From assembly GCA_902539115.1 (NCBI GenBank), contig CACBHP010000006.1, forward strand, positions 1 to 64,000: 64,000 nucleotides of DNA, read 5' to 3'. Within the stretch, counting starts at the first letter, position 1, and each line of letters starts with the position of its first letter. Of this stretch, positions 31,256 through 41,209 are shown piece by piece. The stretch comes from an uncultured Prochlorococcus sp. GTDB taxonomy: Bacteria > Cyanobacteriota > Cyanobacteriia > PCC-6307 > Cyanobiaceae. Position numbers and translations under genes: made by a program. The notes beneath the pieces are model-generated. The model saw nothing but the letters and a program-made list of their open reading frames with translations. It was not told the origin of the DNA and searched no databases.

Positions 31256-32083
31256 TTGACTGATTTTTTGGTAGCTGCATTGCAAATTACAAGTACTTCA
31301 AATGTTGAAGCAAATTTTACTGAAGCAGAAGAACAGATTGAATTAGCTGCTAGAAGAGGTGCTGAGTTAATAGGATTGCCTGAGAATTTTGCTTTTTTAG
31401 GAGGAGATGATGAAAAACTTAGATTAGCTTCTGAATTGTCAGAAAAGTGTGCAAATTTTTTAAAAACCATGTCTCAAAGATATCAAGTATTTCTTTTGGG
31501 AGGAGGGTATCCTGTCCCTGCGGGTGATGATAGTCATACTTTTAATAGGTCAGCCTTATTTGGGAAAGATGGACAGATTTTGGCAAAATACGACAAGATT
31601 CACTTGTTTGATGTTGATTTGCCAGATGGAAATTTATATAAGGAATCGTCCACTATTTTATCTGGGGCAGAGTATCCACCTGTTGTAGATGTTCCAGGGT
31701 TATGCAAAATAGGATTATCGATTTGTTACGACGTTAGATTTCCTGAACTTTATAGATACTTGTCTTCGAATGGAGCAGAGCTAATTATGATTCCCGCAGC
31801 TTTCACAGCATTCACTGGAAAAGATCATTGGCAAATACTATTACAAGCAAGAGCAATTGAGAATACAGCATATGTAGTCGCTCCAGCTCAAACTGGAATT
31901 CATTATGGGAGAAGGCAAAGTCATGGCCATGCAATGGTAATTGACCCTTGGGGGACAGTTTTATCTGATGCCGGAAAAACTCAGGGAGCTGCAATAGCAC
32001 CTGCTGATAAAGAAAGAGTAAATAAAATTAGGGAGCAGATGCCAAGCCTTAAACATAGAAAAAACAAATTGTTTTCAAACTAA
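31256..32083 (+). CDS. nitrilase-superfamily amidase (deaminated-glutathione-amidase-like)
   Basis: This 275-residue carbon-nitrogen hydrolase has the Glu-Lys-Cys triad in GLPENFAFLGGD, KYDKIHLFDVDLPDG and LSICYDVRFPELYRYL. The combination with FTAFTGKDHWQILLQARAIENTAYVVAPAQTG is closest to Nit1/Nit2-type enzymes, which hydrolyse deaminated glutathione or omega-amides as metabolite repair. The start is a TTG. Its stop codon overlaps the start of the cell-wall amidase gene by one base. The exact substrate is inferred. Confidence 0.85.
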   Translation: MTDFLVAALQITSTSNVEANFTEAEEQIELAARRGAELIGLPENFAFLGGDDEKLRLASELSEKCANFLKTMSQRYQVFLLGGGYPVPAGDDSHTFNRSALFGKDGQILAKYDKIHLFDVDLPDGNLYKESSTILSGAEYPPVVDVPGLCKIGLSICYDVRFPELYRYLSSNGAELIMIPAAFTAFTGKDHWQILLQARAIENTAYVVAPAQTGIHYGRRQSHGHAMVIDPWGTVLSDAGKTQGAAIAPADKERVNKIREQMPSLKHRKNKLFSN

Positions 32084-33168
32084 TGATAAAGTTTTTAGAT
32101 AATAAACTTTTTCGTTATTTATCCGTTTTTTTATTTTTAAATTCTTCAATCCTCCCAGTTAAATCTTCAAGTGCTCTGGCAGCATGGGCAATAAATACTA
32201 ATGGGGTTTTAGAATTAAGAACCAAATCAAATTCAAATTTAAAAGCATATTTTCAGAAGGCTAACCAAAAATATGGAGACAGATTCTGGGTAGATTTTCC
32301 AGGAGAATTAAAAAATCCCAGAATAATAAAAGGTAATGGTCCAATAAAAGAAATTAGATTAGGTAAACCAAATAAGGGTAAAACAAGATTTGTAATTGAA
32401 TTTAAAGAAGACACTTATTTGAAACCTTTGACTTGGCAAATGGTTGGCTTAGATCAAAATAGATGGAGAATTAAATTATTTAACCCACAATATTCATTTA
32501 AAAACATTGGTGAAGGATTAGTTGAAAAGAAAAGAGGAAATATCAAAGCAAATCAAAATTTAATTTATAAGAAGAAAAACAATTATGGTTACTTGAAACT
32601 ACCAGAGTTAAAACGAAACAAGTTTGTGGTTGTAATAGATCCAGGGCATGGAGGACCTGATCCAGGTGCAATAGGTATTGGTGGTATTAGAGAAACTGAT
32701 GTTGTTCTGGAGGTTTCAAAAATAATTAAAAATTTACTTTCTGAGAAAGGTGTCAAAGTAAGGTTGACTAGAACAAATGACGTTGATTTGGATTTACCTC
32801 CAAGAGTTTCCATTGCTAATAATACGGATGCAGATATCTTTGTAAGTATTCATGCAAATGCCTCTAGAGGTAAAAGAAGGGACATAAATGGATTGGAAAC
32901 CTTTTATTACAGAGGCTGGAGAGGAAGATTACTCGCGAAAAGAATTCAAAAACAAATTTTAAGAGTTTCCCCTGGGAGTCCTGATCGAGGAGTTAAACAA
33001 GGTCGATTTTATGTAATTAAAAATACTAGGATGCCTGCAGTCCTTGTAGAAATTGGATTTTTAACGGGAAGATTAGATGCAAGAAGATTAGAAAAAATAA
33101 CCCATCGAAAAAGATTAGCCTATGCTATTGCAAAAGGTATCCTTGAATATCTAGATAAAGTAGGGTGA
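32083..33168 (+). CDS. amiC: N-acetylmuramoyl-L-alanine amidase with AMIN domain
   Basis: This exported zinc amidase cuts the peptide stem from MurNAc during cell separation. The 361 residues carry an N-terminal hydrophobic signal (LFRYLSVFLFLNSSILPVKSSSA), an AMIN peptidoglycan/septal-targeting domain to about residue 150, and an Amidase_3 domain starting at VVVIDPGHGGPDPGAIGIGGIRE. The zinc ligands are the His in DPGHGG, the Glu in TDVVLEV and the His in VSIHANA, and the catalytic Glu is in VLVEIGFLTG. murI overlaps its stop, tying it to cell-wall metabolism. Confidence 0.92.
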   Translation: MIKFLDNKLFRYLSVFLFLNSSILPVKSSSALAAWAINTNGVLELRTKSNSNLKAYFQKANQKYGDRFWVDFPGELKNPRIIKGNGPIKEIRLGKPNKGKTRFVIEFKEDTYLKPLTWQMVGLDQNRWRIKLFNPQYSFKNIGEGLVEKKRGNIKANQNLIYKKKNNYGYLKLPELKRNKFVVVIDPGHGGPDPGAIGIGGIRETDVVLEVSKIIKNLLSEKGVKVRLTRTNDVDLDLPPRVSIANNTDADIFVSIHANASRGKRRDINGLETFYYRGWRGRLLAKRIQKQILRVSPGSPDRGVKQGRFYVIKNTRMPAVLVEIGFLTGRLDARRLEKITHRKRLAYAIAKGILEYLDKVG

Positions 33169-33959
33169 AACTTAAAATAGGTATATTTGATAGTGGAATA
33201 GGTGGTTTTACTATCCTTAATTCTTTACTAAAAACACGTAAAGATGTAGAAGTTTTTTATTTGGCGGATACAAAAAGAATACCTTTCGGGAACAAAAATT
33301 TTAAAGAGATAAGATTAATTGCAAAGGAGATTTATACTTTTTTTGTTGATAAGAATTTGGATGCACTTTTAGTTGCTTGTAACACTACAAATGCGTGTGC
33401 GCTTGATATTCTAGAAGATAATTTAAGGGTCCCTTGTTTTGACCTTATAAACTCAGTATCGGAAATAGTTGATAAACAAATAATTGGTGTCCTAGCAACA
33501 GAAACAACTGTTCGATCATCGTATTACGAGAAAGCTATAATTTCTAAAAAAGAAAATACGATAATATTTCAGCAAGAATGTCCAGAATTTGTATCAGAAA
33601 TTGAAAAAGAAAAATTAAATCTTGATAAGTTAAATATTCTTTCAGACTTATACTTAAGACCACTAATAAACAAAAATATTGAAGAATTAATACTTGGATG
33701 TAGTCACTATCCTTTAATTTATGACTTTTTAAGAAAAAAATTAGATTCAAATATAAAAATTATTGATCCATCGGTAGCATTAATAAAAAAATTTAATGAA
33801 TCTTTTGCTATTCCAAAAACTTACCGCTATGAGAGTATTTCTCTCGAAAATGTAAAATTTTTTGTTACTTCAGAAAGAGATGAGTTTTCTAATAAAGTAA
33901 AATTTTGGCTTGGAATTAATAAAGAAATTAGGTTGGTTAACCTCCGAAGTAATGTTTGA
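33165..33959 (+). CDS. murI: glutamate racemase
   Basis: MurI makes D-glutamate for peptidoglycan. The 264 residues have the N-terminal IGIFDSGIGGFTILNSLL and the two catalytic cysteines in LLVACNTTNACALD (near residue 70) and LILGCSHYPLIYDFL (near 180). The start is a GTG that overlaps the TGA of the amidase gene (GTGA), so translation is probably coupled. A prenyl diphosphate synthase gene follows after 27 bases. Confidence 0.94.
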   Translation: MKLKIGIFDSGIGGFTILNSLLKTRKDVEVFYLADTKRIPFGNKNFKEIRLIAKEIYTFFVDKNLDALLVACNTTNACALDILEDNLRVPCFDLINSVSEIVDKQIIGVLATETTVRSSYYEKAIISKKENTIIFQQECPEFVSEIEKEKLNLDKLNILSDLYLRPLINKNIEELILGCSHYPLIYDFLRKKLDSNIKIIDPSVALIKKFNESFAIPKTYRYESISLENVKFFVTSERDEFSNKVKFWLGINKEIRLVNLRSNV

Positions 33960-33986
33960 TTCCTTAAGATATAGAAGAGGTCAACC

Positions 33987-34958
33987 ATGAATACAGTAAC
34001 AGAGCTACTACAACCAGTTGAAAATGATCTAGATGATCTTATTTTAGAACTGAAAAATCTAATAGGAGCTGGTCACCCAATTCTCCAAGCCGCAGCAGAA
34101 CACCTTTTTAGTGCTGGGGGGAAAAGGTTGAGACCTGGTATAGTTTTATTGATTTCAAAAGCTATATCTCCTGAATTTTGCTTGACAAGTAAACATAAAA
34201 GGCTTGCTGAAATAACTGAGATGATTCATACAGCCTCTTTAGTCCATGATGATGTTGTTGATGAGGCCTCTACAAGAAGAGGAGTAGATACAGTTCATAG
34301 CAGATTTAATACCAGAGTAGCTGTTTTGGCGGGTGACTTTTTATTCGCTCAAGCAAGTTGGCACCTAGCAAATCTTGACAATGTAAATGTAGTTAAATTA
34401 CTTAGTAGAGTAATTATGGATTTAGCAGAGGGTGAAATCAAACAAAATTTAAATAGATTTGATTCGGCTCAATCTTTTTCCAAATATATAAATAAAAGTT
34501 ATTGTAAAACAGCATCATTAATAGCCAATAGTTGCAGAGCAGCTGGAGTTTTGAGTGGGATTAATGACGAAAACTTAACCTCGTTGTACGATTTTGGCAA
34601 AAATATTGGTTTAGCATTCCAAGTTGTAGATGACATCCTTGACTTTACTGGAAATGATAAACAACTTGGAAAACCTGCTGTAAGCGATCTTGCTAGTGGT
34701 TATCTTACAGCCCCAGTTTTATATGCCTTAGAAGAAAATAAACAATTGTCAGTTCTTATAAACAGAGAACTTGCTGAAAAAGATGATTTAGATGATGCTC
34801 TTAATATCATCATGAACTCTAAAGCTATTAAAAGTTCTAGGAAACTAGCTGAGGATTTTGCAATGCTTTCTAAAGAAGCTATAGTCTGGCTTCCTGATTC
34901 AGAATATAAAAGAGCTTTAATGGCTCTTCCAGAATTTGTTCTAAGCCGTATTTATTAG
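33987..34958 (+). CDS. sds: solanesyl-type all-trans polyprenyl diphosphate synthase
   Basis: This trans-prenyltransferase builds the long isoprenoid side chain of plastoquinone. The 323-residue protein has the first Asp-rich motif DDVVD at residues 88-92 (SLVHDDVVDEASTRRG), FLFAQASWHLA, and the second Asp-rich motif in FQVVDDILDFTG. The GKRLRPGIVLL substrate segment is near residue 47. Small residues before the first motif fit a long-chain product, but chain length is inferred. It starts at an ATG. Confidence 0.9.
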   Translation: MNTVTELLQPVENDLDDLILELKNLIGAGHPILQAAAEHLFSAGGKRLRPGIVLLISKAISPEFCLTSKHKRLAEITEMIHTASLVHDDVVDEASTRRGVDTVHSRFNTRVAVLAGDFLFAQASWHLANLDNVNVVKLLSRVIMDLAEGEIKQNLNRFDSAQSFSKYINKSYCKTASLIANSCRAAGVLSGINDENLTSLYDFGKNIGLAFQVVDDILDFTGNDKQLGKPAVSDLASGYLTAPVLYALEENKQLSVLINRELAEKDDLDDALNIIMNSKAIKSSRKLAEDFAMLSKEAIVWLPDSEYKRALMALPEFVLSRIY

Positions 34959-35052
34959 ATCTATTAGAAATAAATCTTAGAGCTAAATTAATATTAAAAT
35001 TTTTGAAACCCTTAATTTTTTCGACTAAATTTATTAAGCATAGATTTATTTA

Positions 35053-37035
35053 ATGTCATTAGATAAAAAAAATTCAATCAATAACATACTTGAAGAAAAG
35101 AGAATTTTCCCTCCATCAAAAAATTTTGCAGAAAACTCAAGTATTAGTACTCAGGAAGAATTACTAAGTCTAAAAAAACAAGCATCAGATAATCCTATTC
35201 AATTTTGGAAATCTTTTGCAAAATCTGAACTAGATTGGTTTGAGCCATTTCAAACTGTATTAGATAACGAAAATGCGCCCTTTTTTAAATGGTTTAAAGA
35301 AGGGAAACTCAATATTACATATAACTGCTTAGATAGACACATTAAGAGAGGGCTTGGACGAAAGACTGCACTTATATGGGAAGGCGAACCCGGAGATTGC
35401 AAAAAATATACTTACGAAGAACTTCTAAAAGAGGTATGTAAAGCAGCTAATGCATTAAAAGCGATTGGTGTAAAAAAAGGGGATTTGGTATGTATTTATA
35501 TGCCGATGATTCCTGAAGCGATGTTTGCGATGTTAGCTTGTGCAAGAATTGGCGCGCCTCATTCAGTTGTCTTTGGAGGATTTTCTTCAGAAGCTCTAAA
35601 GGATAGGTTAAATGATGGAAACGCAAGATTTGTTGTTACTGCCGATGGTGGCTTTAGAAAAGATAAGGTGATTGAACTTAAGAAAGCAGTTGATGCGGCC
35701 ATTGAAAGTGGGGCAGATAAAGTTGTTGAAAAAGTAGTTGTTGTTCAACGATCCCAAAAAAATATTTCGATGGTTGATGATAGAGATTTTTGGTGGCACG
35801 AATTATTAAAAGATCAAAAAGATTATTGTGAACCAGAAATAATGAATAGCGAAGATAGACTTTTTATTCTTTATACTTCAGGCTCTACTGGAAAGCCCAA
35901 AGGTGTAGTTCACACTACAGGTGGTTACAATCTTTGGTCCCATTTGACATTTAAATGGATTTTTGACTTAAAAGATGAGGATATTTACTGGTGTACAGCT
36001 GATGTTGGTTGGATTACAGGTCATAGTTACATAGTTTATGGGCCTTTATCTAATGGTGCTACAACCTTAATGTATGAGGGAGTGCCGAGACCCTCAAATT
36101 TAGGGGCTTTTTGGGAAATTGTTCAAAAATATAAGGTTTCTATTTTTTATACTGCACCAACCGCAATAAGAGCATTTATGAAGTCTGGGCGTGAAATACC
36201 TGATAAGTATAATTTGGAGAGTCTTAGACTATTGGGCACAGTTGGTGAACCAATTAATCCTGAAGCATGGATGTGGTACAAGGATGTTATTGGTAAAGAT
36301 AAATGCCCTATTGTTGATACTTGGTGGCAAACTGAGACTGGTGGTGTGATGATAAGTCCCTTGCCTGGAGTCGTTGCTACAAAGCCAGGTTCAGCTACTT
36401 TCCCTCTGCCAGGAATCGAAGTTGAAATTGTCGATAAGAATGGAGATAAGGTTAAGGAGAACGAGGGTGGATATTTAATTATTAAGAAACCTTGGCCAGG
36501 AATGATGAGAACAATTCACGGAAACTCAGAGAGATATTTGGAGAGTTATTGGGAATATATTTCCTTTAAAGGAGAAAAAAATGTTTATTTTGCTGGAGAT
36601 GGAGCACGCATTGATGAAGATGGATATATATGGATTATGGGAAGAGTTGATGATGTCATAAGTGTTTCAGGACATCGGTTAGGAACAATGGAAATAGAAT
36701 CTGCTTTGGTAAGTCATAAATCAGTTGCAGAGTCTGCAGTCGTTGGTAAAAAAGATGATGTTAAAGGTGAAGTTATAGTTGCTTTTGTATCTCTAGAGAA
36801 AGAAGTGAACTGTTCTTCAGAATTAGTAGAGGATCTAAAGAAACATGTTGTTAATGAAATTGGAATTATCGCAAAGCCTGAAAAGATTATAATTTCTGAC
36901 TCTCTTCCGAAAACACGTAGTGGAAAAATTATGAGGCGAATTTTAAGATCTTTGGCTGCTGGAGAAAAAATTAGCGGTGATATAAGCACTCTTGAAGATA
37001 GTTCTGTTTTGGAAAAGCTTAAAGAATTATCCTAA
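35053..37035 (+). CDS. acs: acetyl-CoA synthetase
   Basis: Acs activates acetate with ATP and CoA. The 660-residue AMP-forming enzyme has the P-loop-like motif [21 protein letters not shown], the ACS-type [10 protein letters not shown] with [15 protein letters not shown], and the C-terminal acetylation-site segment [18 protein letters not shown]. It starts at an ATG, 94 bases after sds, in a spacer without a visible terminator. It converges with a DUF1350 gene with a 4-base overlap. Confidence 0.95.
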   Translation: MSLDKKNSINNILEEKRIFPPSKNFAENSSISTQEELLSLKKQASDNPIQFWKSFAKSELDWFEPFQTVLDNENAPFFKWFKEGKLNITYNCLDRHIKRGLGRKTALIWEGEPGDCKKYTYEELLKEVCKAANALKAIGVKKGDLVCIYMPMIPEAMFAMLACARIGAPHSVVFGGFSSEALKDRLNDGNARFVVTADGGFRKDKVIELKKAVDAAIESGADKVVEKVVVVQRSQKNISMVDDRDFWWHELLKDQKDYCEPEIMNSEDRLFILYTSGSTGKPKGVVHTTGGYNLWSHLTFKWIFDLKDEDIYWCTADVGWITGHSYIVYGPLSNGATTLMYEGVPRPSNLGAFWEIVQKYKVSIFYTAPTAIRAFMKSGREIPDKYNLESLRLLGTVGEPINPEAWMWYKDVIGKDKCPIVDTWWQTETGGVMISPLPGVVATKPGSATFPLPGIEVEIVDKNGDKVKENEGGYLIIKKPWPGMMRTIHGNSERYLESYWEYISFKGEKNVYFAGDGARIDEDGYIWIMGRVDDVISVSGHRLGTMEIESALVSHKSVAESAVVGKKDDVKGEVIVAFVSLEKEVNCSSELVEDLKKHVVNEIGIIAKPEKIIISDSLPKTRSGKIMRRILRSLAAGEKISGDISTLEDSSVLEKLKELS

Positions 37036-37754
37036 TCAGATTCATCAATTAAATTGGAAATTTTTTTTATAGTATTTCTTTTGAATTCATCATCGGCCCA
37101 GTCTCCCAAAAAATTTTCTCTTAGTCCTGCGCTTGCAATTATAGTGTGTGTACCTTTTAGTATTACCCCCTTTGAATTATCTTCTTTTCTTGATTTCAGA
37201 CAAGAAAATAATTTATCTGTTTGATCTAATTCATCTGAGTTGAATTTTATTAGGAAGTTATTTTTTTGATTATATGTTTTTTCAATTAATCGCAAAGTTC
37301 TTTCAGGGCTTGGACTGAATTCACTGTTGAATTCTAATTTTTGAGAAATTTGTTTCAATAATGGAATAGATTTGTTAGCACTGAAGTTATTAAAACTTAT
37401 TGATATGAATTTTTCGCAATTTCTTCCGCCATCAGGGGAAATTAGATGAAGTTTGCAGCCTAGACTATGACCAATTCTTATGGATGGAATTAATATTCCT
37501 ATTCTCTTTGATAAAGATATTCGGCAATTCTTGAAATCCCTCCATGCTTTAATAGCAAGTTGTTGGTGATCAAATTGTGGTGTGTATTTATATGCATGTA
37601 CTGCATAGTTTTTATTAATTAAACTCTCGATGAATCTTCTATAAGTTAAATCTGGTTTAGAAGCCAGATAACTTCCACCAATAAATTCCACAATTTTTTT
37701 AGGATTTGAAGGCCAATAACAAAAATTATTAAATTGATATTTTGTAAAAGTCAT
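37032..37754 (-). CDS. DUF1350-family protein
   Basis: This 240-residue protein belongs to DUF1350, a cyanobacterial and plant family with an alpha/beta-hydrolase-like arrangement. Characteristic stretches are [50 protein letters not shown] and [14 protein letters not shown], the latter a GHSLG nucleophile-elbow-like sequence with a serine near residue 94. It starts at an ATG. No substrate is known; hydrolase activity is inference from the elbow. Confidence 0.75.
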   Translation of the reverse strand: MTFTKYQFNNFCYWPSNPKKIVEFIGGSYLASKPDLTYRRFIESLINKNYAVHAYKYTPQFDHQQLAIKAWRDFKNCRISLSKRIGILIPSIRIGHSLGCKLHLISPDGGRNCEKFISISFNNFSANKSIPLLKQISQKLEFNSEFSPSPERTLRLIEKTYNQKNNFLIKFNSDELDQTDKLFSCLKSRKEDNSKGVILKGTHTIIASAGLRENFLGDWADDEFKRNTIKKISNLIDESD

Positions 37755-37871
37755 CTTTCATAAACTAAGAATGTTTAAAAAATTATTTTCTAATCATGAT
37801 TCTTAATTTATATTAATTTAAGAGAAATTTTTATTAAATGCGTCAAGATAAATGAAAGTGTTTTCACCTAA

Positions 37872-38651
37872 TTGGAACTATCTAACAAAAAAGAATTAAA
37901 TCAATTGGATATTCTTCAGGATAAAGTTATTAGTTATCCATCTGAAGATAGTGTTGCAAATCAGAGTAAAAAAATTGAAAAAATTTTAATTCTTGATACT
38001 GAAACAACAGGTTTAGATGAAAATAAAGATGAAGTGATAGAAATAGGTTGTATTTTGTTTGATGTATCTTTTAAATGTGTACTTTCACAAGTCTCATTTT
38101 TATTACCGGTTAATAATAATGAAGCAGAATATGTTAATTGCATATCTGCAGAAGTAACTAATATCTCTCAACCATGGGAAGATGGATTGAATTTCTTTTT
38201 AAAACTTGTTGATTGTTCGGATTTCATTGTCGCGCATAATGTAGAGTTTGATAAGAAATGGTTTGGGAAAGGTAGATTACCTAAACTTAATAAAAAATGG
38301 ATATGTAGTTTAGAAGATATTAATTGGTCTTTTCAAAAATCACTAAAAAATAGACCCTCAGTAACTGATCTAGCTTTATCTTTTTCAATACCAGTTTGGA
38401 ATTTACATAGAGCTTTATCTGATTGCTTTTACATATCTGAGGTCTTCAAAAAATGTGATAATTTAGAAGAACTTTTACTTAAAGCTACTGAACCGAGGTT
38501 TTTATACAAGGCACTGATTAGTTACGAAGATAGGTCTTTAGCTAAAAATGCTGGGTTCAGATGGAATAATCCTGTGCAAGGAGCTTGGTCAAGAAAATTA
38601 ACTACTGATGAGGCTAAAAATCTTGATTTTAGAGTAGAGATTTTGAAGTAA
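37872..38651 (+). CDS. DEDDh 3'-5' exonuclease (DnaQ/epsilon-like) with extra C-terminal domain
   Basis: This 259-residue protein is a DnaQ-superfamily exonuclease. The first acidic motif is LILDTETTGLD with Asp42 and Glu44, the second is IVAHNVEFDKKW, and the third is NLHRALSDCFYISEVF with the DEDDh His. A C-terminal stretch of about 55 residues (from FLYKALISYEDRS) is not part of the nuclease: it reads AKNAGFRWNNPVQGAWSRKLTTDE. It may process DNA ends or RNA; whether it is the replicative epsilon subunit is uncertain. The only in-frame start is a TTG preceded directly by a stop. Confidence 0.75.
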   Translation: MELSNKKELNQLDILQDKVISYPSEDSVANQSKKIEKILILDTETTGLDENKDEVIEIGCILFDVSFKCVLSQVSFLLPVNNNEAEYVNCISAEVTNISQPWEDGLNFFLKLVDCSDFIVAHNVEFDKKWFGKGRLPKLNKKWICSLEDINWSFQKSLKNRPSVTDLALSFSIPVWNLHRALSDCFYISEVFKKCDNLEELLLKATEPRFLYKALISYEDRSLAKNAGFRWNNPVQGAWSRKLTTDEAKNLDFRVEILK

Positions 38652-38681
38652 TATTTAATAAATTTTTGACTAAGATAAAAT

Positions 38682-39104
38682 TTAGTGCATCTTACAAGGC
38701 ATCCATTTATTACCCATTTTATGAGCTCCAACACATCCGTATTTTGAGGCAGCTTCTTCAGCCTCTTGTTTAGTGTTAAATAGATCTGACATCATTTTTT
38801 CCTTATTTGAATTTGAAATTTGTTTGGAATGATTATGATGATTATTATAAGAACTAGGTGAATACTCCCATATTCCCATAGTAGTAACACCGGCAGAGAT
38901 AATTCCCATCCCAACTACTGATAAATTTACTATTCCCATTGCTACTGCACCAAAAGAAAATACACCCATTGGTACTACCCCAATACTTATTACTCCCATT
39001 GGTACTATTCCTATTGAAACTATACCAAGAGGTGCTATTCCAACAGCAATTTTTTTTGGTTTTGTACCGCAATGCTGATTCTCTTGACTTTTATTAATTC
39101 CCAA
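38682..39104 (-). CDS. Gly/Ile/Met repeat protein with C-terminal DUF3721
   Basis: This 140-residue protein has two parts. Residues 19-74 form a short-period hydrophobic repeat of about ten residues (IGIVPMG VISIGVVPMG VFSFGAVAMG and so on) in which Gly recurs at fixed places, as in a beta-solenoid or a packed membrane hairpin. Residues about 106-140 read LFNTKQEAEEAASKYGCVGAHKMGNKWMPCKMH, which I match to DUF3721, a small Cys/His module of marine picocyanobacteria. A His-containing linker joins them. The only in-frame start is a TTG. Function unknown. Confidence 0.65.
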   Translation of the reverse strand: MGINKSQENQHCGTKPKKIAVGIAPLGIVSIGIVPMGVISIGVVPMGVFSFGAVAMGIVNLSVVGMGIISAGVTTMGIWEYSPSSYNNHHNHSKQISNSNKEKMMSDLFNTKQEAEEAASKYGCVGAHKMGNKWMPCKMH

Positions 39105-39202
39105 TAGTTTTTCTAAATGTTAAATTAAAATTGTCTCACAGAATAACTAATCAAAGATTAATTTCTAGAGGAATTAAAAATTTTGAATTATTTTTTAGAA
39201 CT

Positions 39203-40483
39203 TTGAATAACTTAAAAAATCTAAGAGGAACAGTAGACTTATTGCCTGATCAACTAATAAAGTGGCAAAACGTTGAGAAAATTGTATTGGAACAGCTTTC
39301 AAGAGCATCCATCAAAGAAATAAGAACTCCAATACTGGAAATGACCGAGTTATTTATAAGAGGAATTGGTGAAGGAACAGATGTTGTCAGCAAGGAAATG
39401 TATACATTTCTTGATAGGGGGGAGAGATCCTGTACTCTCAGACCCGAAGGGACGGCCTCAGTCGTACGAGCGTTAATACAAAATGGAATATCGTCTAATC
39501 CTCTTCAAAAACTTTGGTACATGGGTCCTATGTTTCGATACGAAAGACCTCAAGCAGGCAGACAAAGACAGTTTCATCAGTTAGGCGTTGAGTTTATAGG
39601 GCATGATTCAGTTAGAAGTGATGTTGAAATTATTGCTTTAGCTTGGGATATCTTAGGAAAATTAGGAATAAAAGAACTCAATCTAGAAATAAATTCTTTA
39701 GGTGATACAAATGATAGATCAAATTTTCAAAAATCCTTTTTAAAATGGCTAGAATTAAATAAAGATATTCTAGATTTAGATTCTCAGAATAGGATTACTA
39801 AAAACCCTTTGAGGATTTTGGACTCAAAGAATATTCAAACAAAAAAAGCTCTTGAAAATGCACCAAGATTATTTGATTTTTTGTCTGAAAAAAGTCATAA
39901 AAGATATTCAGACTTAAAAAAAAAATTAGAGATTTTAAAAATACCTTACGTGGAAAATTTTAATTTAGTAAGAGGTTTAGATTATTACACACATACTGCT
40001 TTTGAAATCACTAGTGGTGCTTTAGGTTCCCAAGCTACAGTCTGCGGGGGAGGAAGATACGATGATTTAATAAAACAAATGGGAGGGCCAAATACCCCGG
40101 CAATTGGATTTGCTATTGGTCTAGAAAGATTAATTCTACTAGCAGGAAAAGATCTTGAAGTTCCAAGAAATACTGATATTTATATTATTAATCAAGGCTT
40201 AATTGCTGAATCATTAGCTTTGGATTTATCAAGAAAATTAAAAAATTATGATTTGATAGTTGATTTGGATTTAAGTGGAGCCTCATTTTCTAAACAATTT
40301 AAAAAGGCAAATAAACTAAAATCTAAAAGTATTATTGTAATTGGTGATGATGAGGCAGTTAAAGGTGAATTTATTATAAGGCTCTTTGATCAATCAGGTA
40401 ATGGGAATGAAGAAGAGGTTATATCTTTTGAGAATGATATTGAATTGGAAAAATGGATAAATAACAATTTACTTTCAAAGTGA
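39203..40483 (+). CDS. hisS: histidyl-tRNA synthetase
   Basis: This class II synthetase charges tRNA-His. Known HisS proteins begin at the equivalent of MNNLKNLRGTVDLLPDQ, so I chose the TTG at 39203 (426 residues). The frame stays open to a TTG at 39131, adding 24 residues without family support. Motif 2 is WYMGPMFRYERPQAGRQRQFHQLG, the histidine-binding motifs are LVRGLDYYTHTAFEI and the Gly-rich CGGGRYD, and motif 3 lies in PAIGFAIGLERL. Two small genes follow immediately, the first overlapping the stop. Confidence 0.95.
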   Translation: MNNLKNLRGTVDLLPDQLIKWQNVEKIVLEQLSRASIKEIRTPILEMTELFIRGIGEGTDVVSKEMYTFLDRGERSCTLRPEGTASVVRALIQNGISSNPLQKLWYMGPMFRYERPQAGRQRQFHQLGVEFIGHDSVRSDVEIIALAWDILGKLGIKELNLEINSLGDTNDRSNFQKSFLKWLELNKDILDLDSQNRITKNPLRILDSKNIQTKKALENAPRLFDFLSEKSHKRYSDLKKKLEILKIPYVENFNLVRGLDYYTHTAFEITSGALGSQATVCGGGRYDDLIKQMGGPNTPAIGFAIGLERLILLAGKDLEVPRNTDIYIINQGLIAESLALDLSRKLKNYDLIVDLDLSGASFSKQFKKANKLKSKSIIVIGDDEAVKGEFIIRLFDQSGNGNEEEVISFENDIELEKWINNNLLSK

Positions 40484-40773
40484 TGCTCTTACAGTTTGTG
40501 ATAATTTTTCTTTTTATATTTATTTTCTTATATTTAAGGAATTTTCTTAAATTAAATAGAAAACAAAAAGTTTTGAAGGCTAAAAAATTAACAACTTTCA
40601 ATAAAAAGAATCTTAATAACTGGATGAATTTAACTAAAAAAGAAAGATATAACTTATCTAAACAAGATTCTGTTAACTATATGGATAGAAGAAAACTTTT
40701 ATTAGACGAAATTAGAATTGAATATAAGAAAATATCTAGAAAAAATTCTGAGCGGAATATTAAGAAAAAATAA
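40483..40773 (+). CDS. small membrane-anchored basic protein, unknown
   Basis: This 96-residue protein has one N-terminal membrane helix (VIIFLFIFIFLYLRNFLKL) and a very basic, coiled-coil-like remainder rich in Lys, Arg and Asn. The ATG at 40483 overlaps the hisS TGA; a GTG lies one codon earlier. The next gene starts 2 bases after its stop, so all three are probably one transcript. I do not recognise the family. A single-pass protein with a cytoplasmic positive tail is all that can be seen. Confidence 0.55.
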   Translation: MLLQFVIIFLFIFIFLYLRNFLKLNRKQKVLKAKKLTTFNKKNLNNWMNLTKKERYNLSKQDSVNYMDRRKLLLDEIRIEYKKISRKNSERNIKKK

Positions 40774-40775
40774 TT

Positions 40776-41075
40776 ATGGAAAATTACTGGACTTCGAATA
40801 AAACCATAAATGGATTGAGACATTTTGTTTTAGTAAATGAGAGTAAGGAAAAAGGAAATATTAGTTTTTTAATGGTTTCTGTCCTTGATTCTGAAATTTA
40901 CTTAAAAACTACTTATGAAGAACTAATAAATAGTGGAAATTGGTACGAGGGTTGGATCAATCTTCCAAAACCGCAATCGATTTCAGAAGAATATGTCAAA
41001 TATAAATCCATCAATAAAGGTGAAGATATTGATGAGATATTTATTAATGAAGATTCTTTATTTAATATTTCTTAA
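40776..41075 (+). CDS. Trp-rich small protein resembling TIGR02450
   Basis: This 99-residue protein starts YWTSNKTINGLRHFVLV and ends its core with NSGNWYEGWINLPKP. The spacing of WTS, HF and the W-x-x-GW block resembles the TIGR02450 Trp-rich family of small conserved proteins, although the Lys-rich N-terminus usual in that family is missing. It starts at an ATG two bases after the preceding small gene. Function unknown; family assignment is moderate. Confidence 0.5.
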   Translation: MENYWTSNKTINGLRHFVLVNESKEKGNISFLMVSVLDSEIYLKTTYEELINSGNWYEGWINLPKPQSISEEYVKYKSINKGEDIDEIFINEDSLFNIS

Positions 41076-41209
41076 TTTGACATAAATCTTAGAAATCTCT
41101 TTTCTAAATAAATACACGGTTTTGTTACTTAATAATTATTTAAAAGTTTTACCCCTTTCAAAAAAATAAAATTAACGTTATCAAGGATTAATAATATTTA
41201 CTTTATTCA

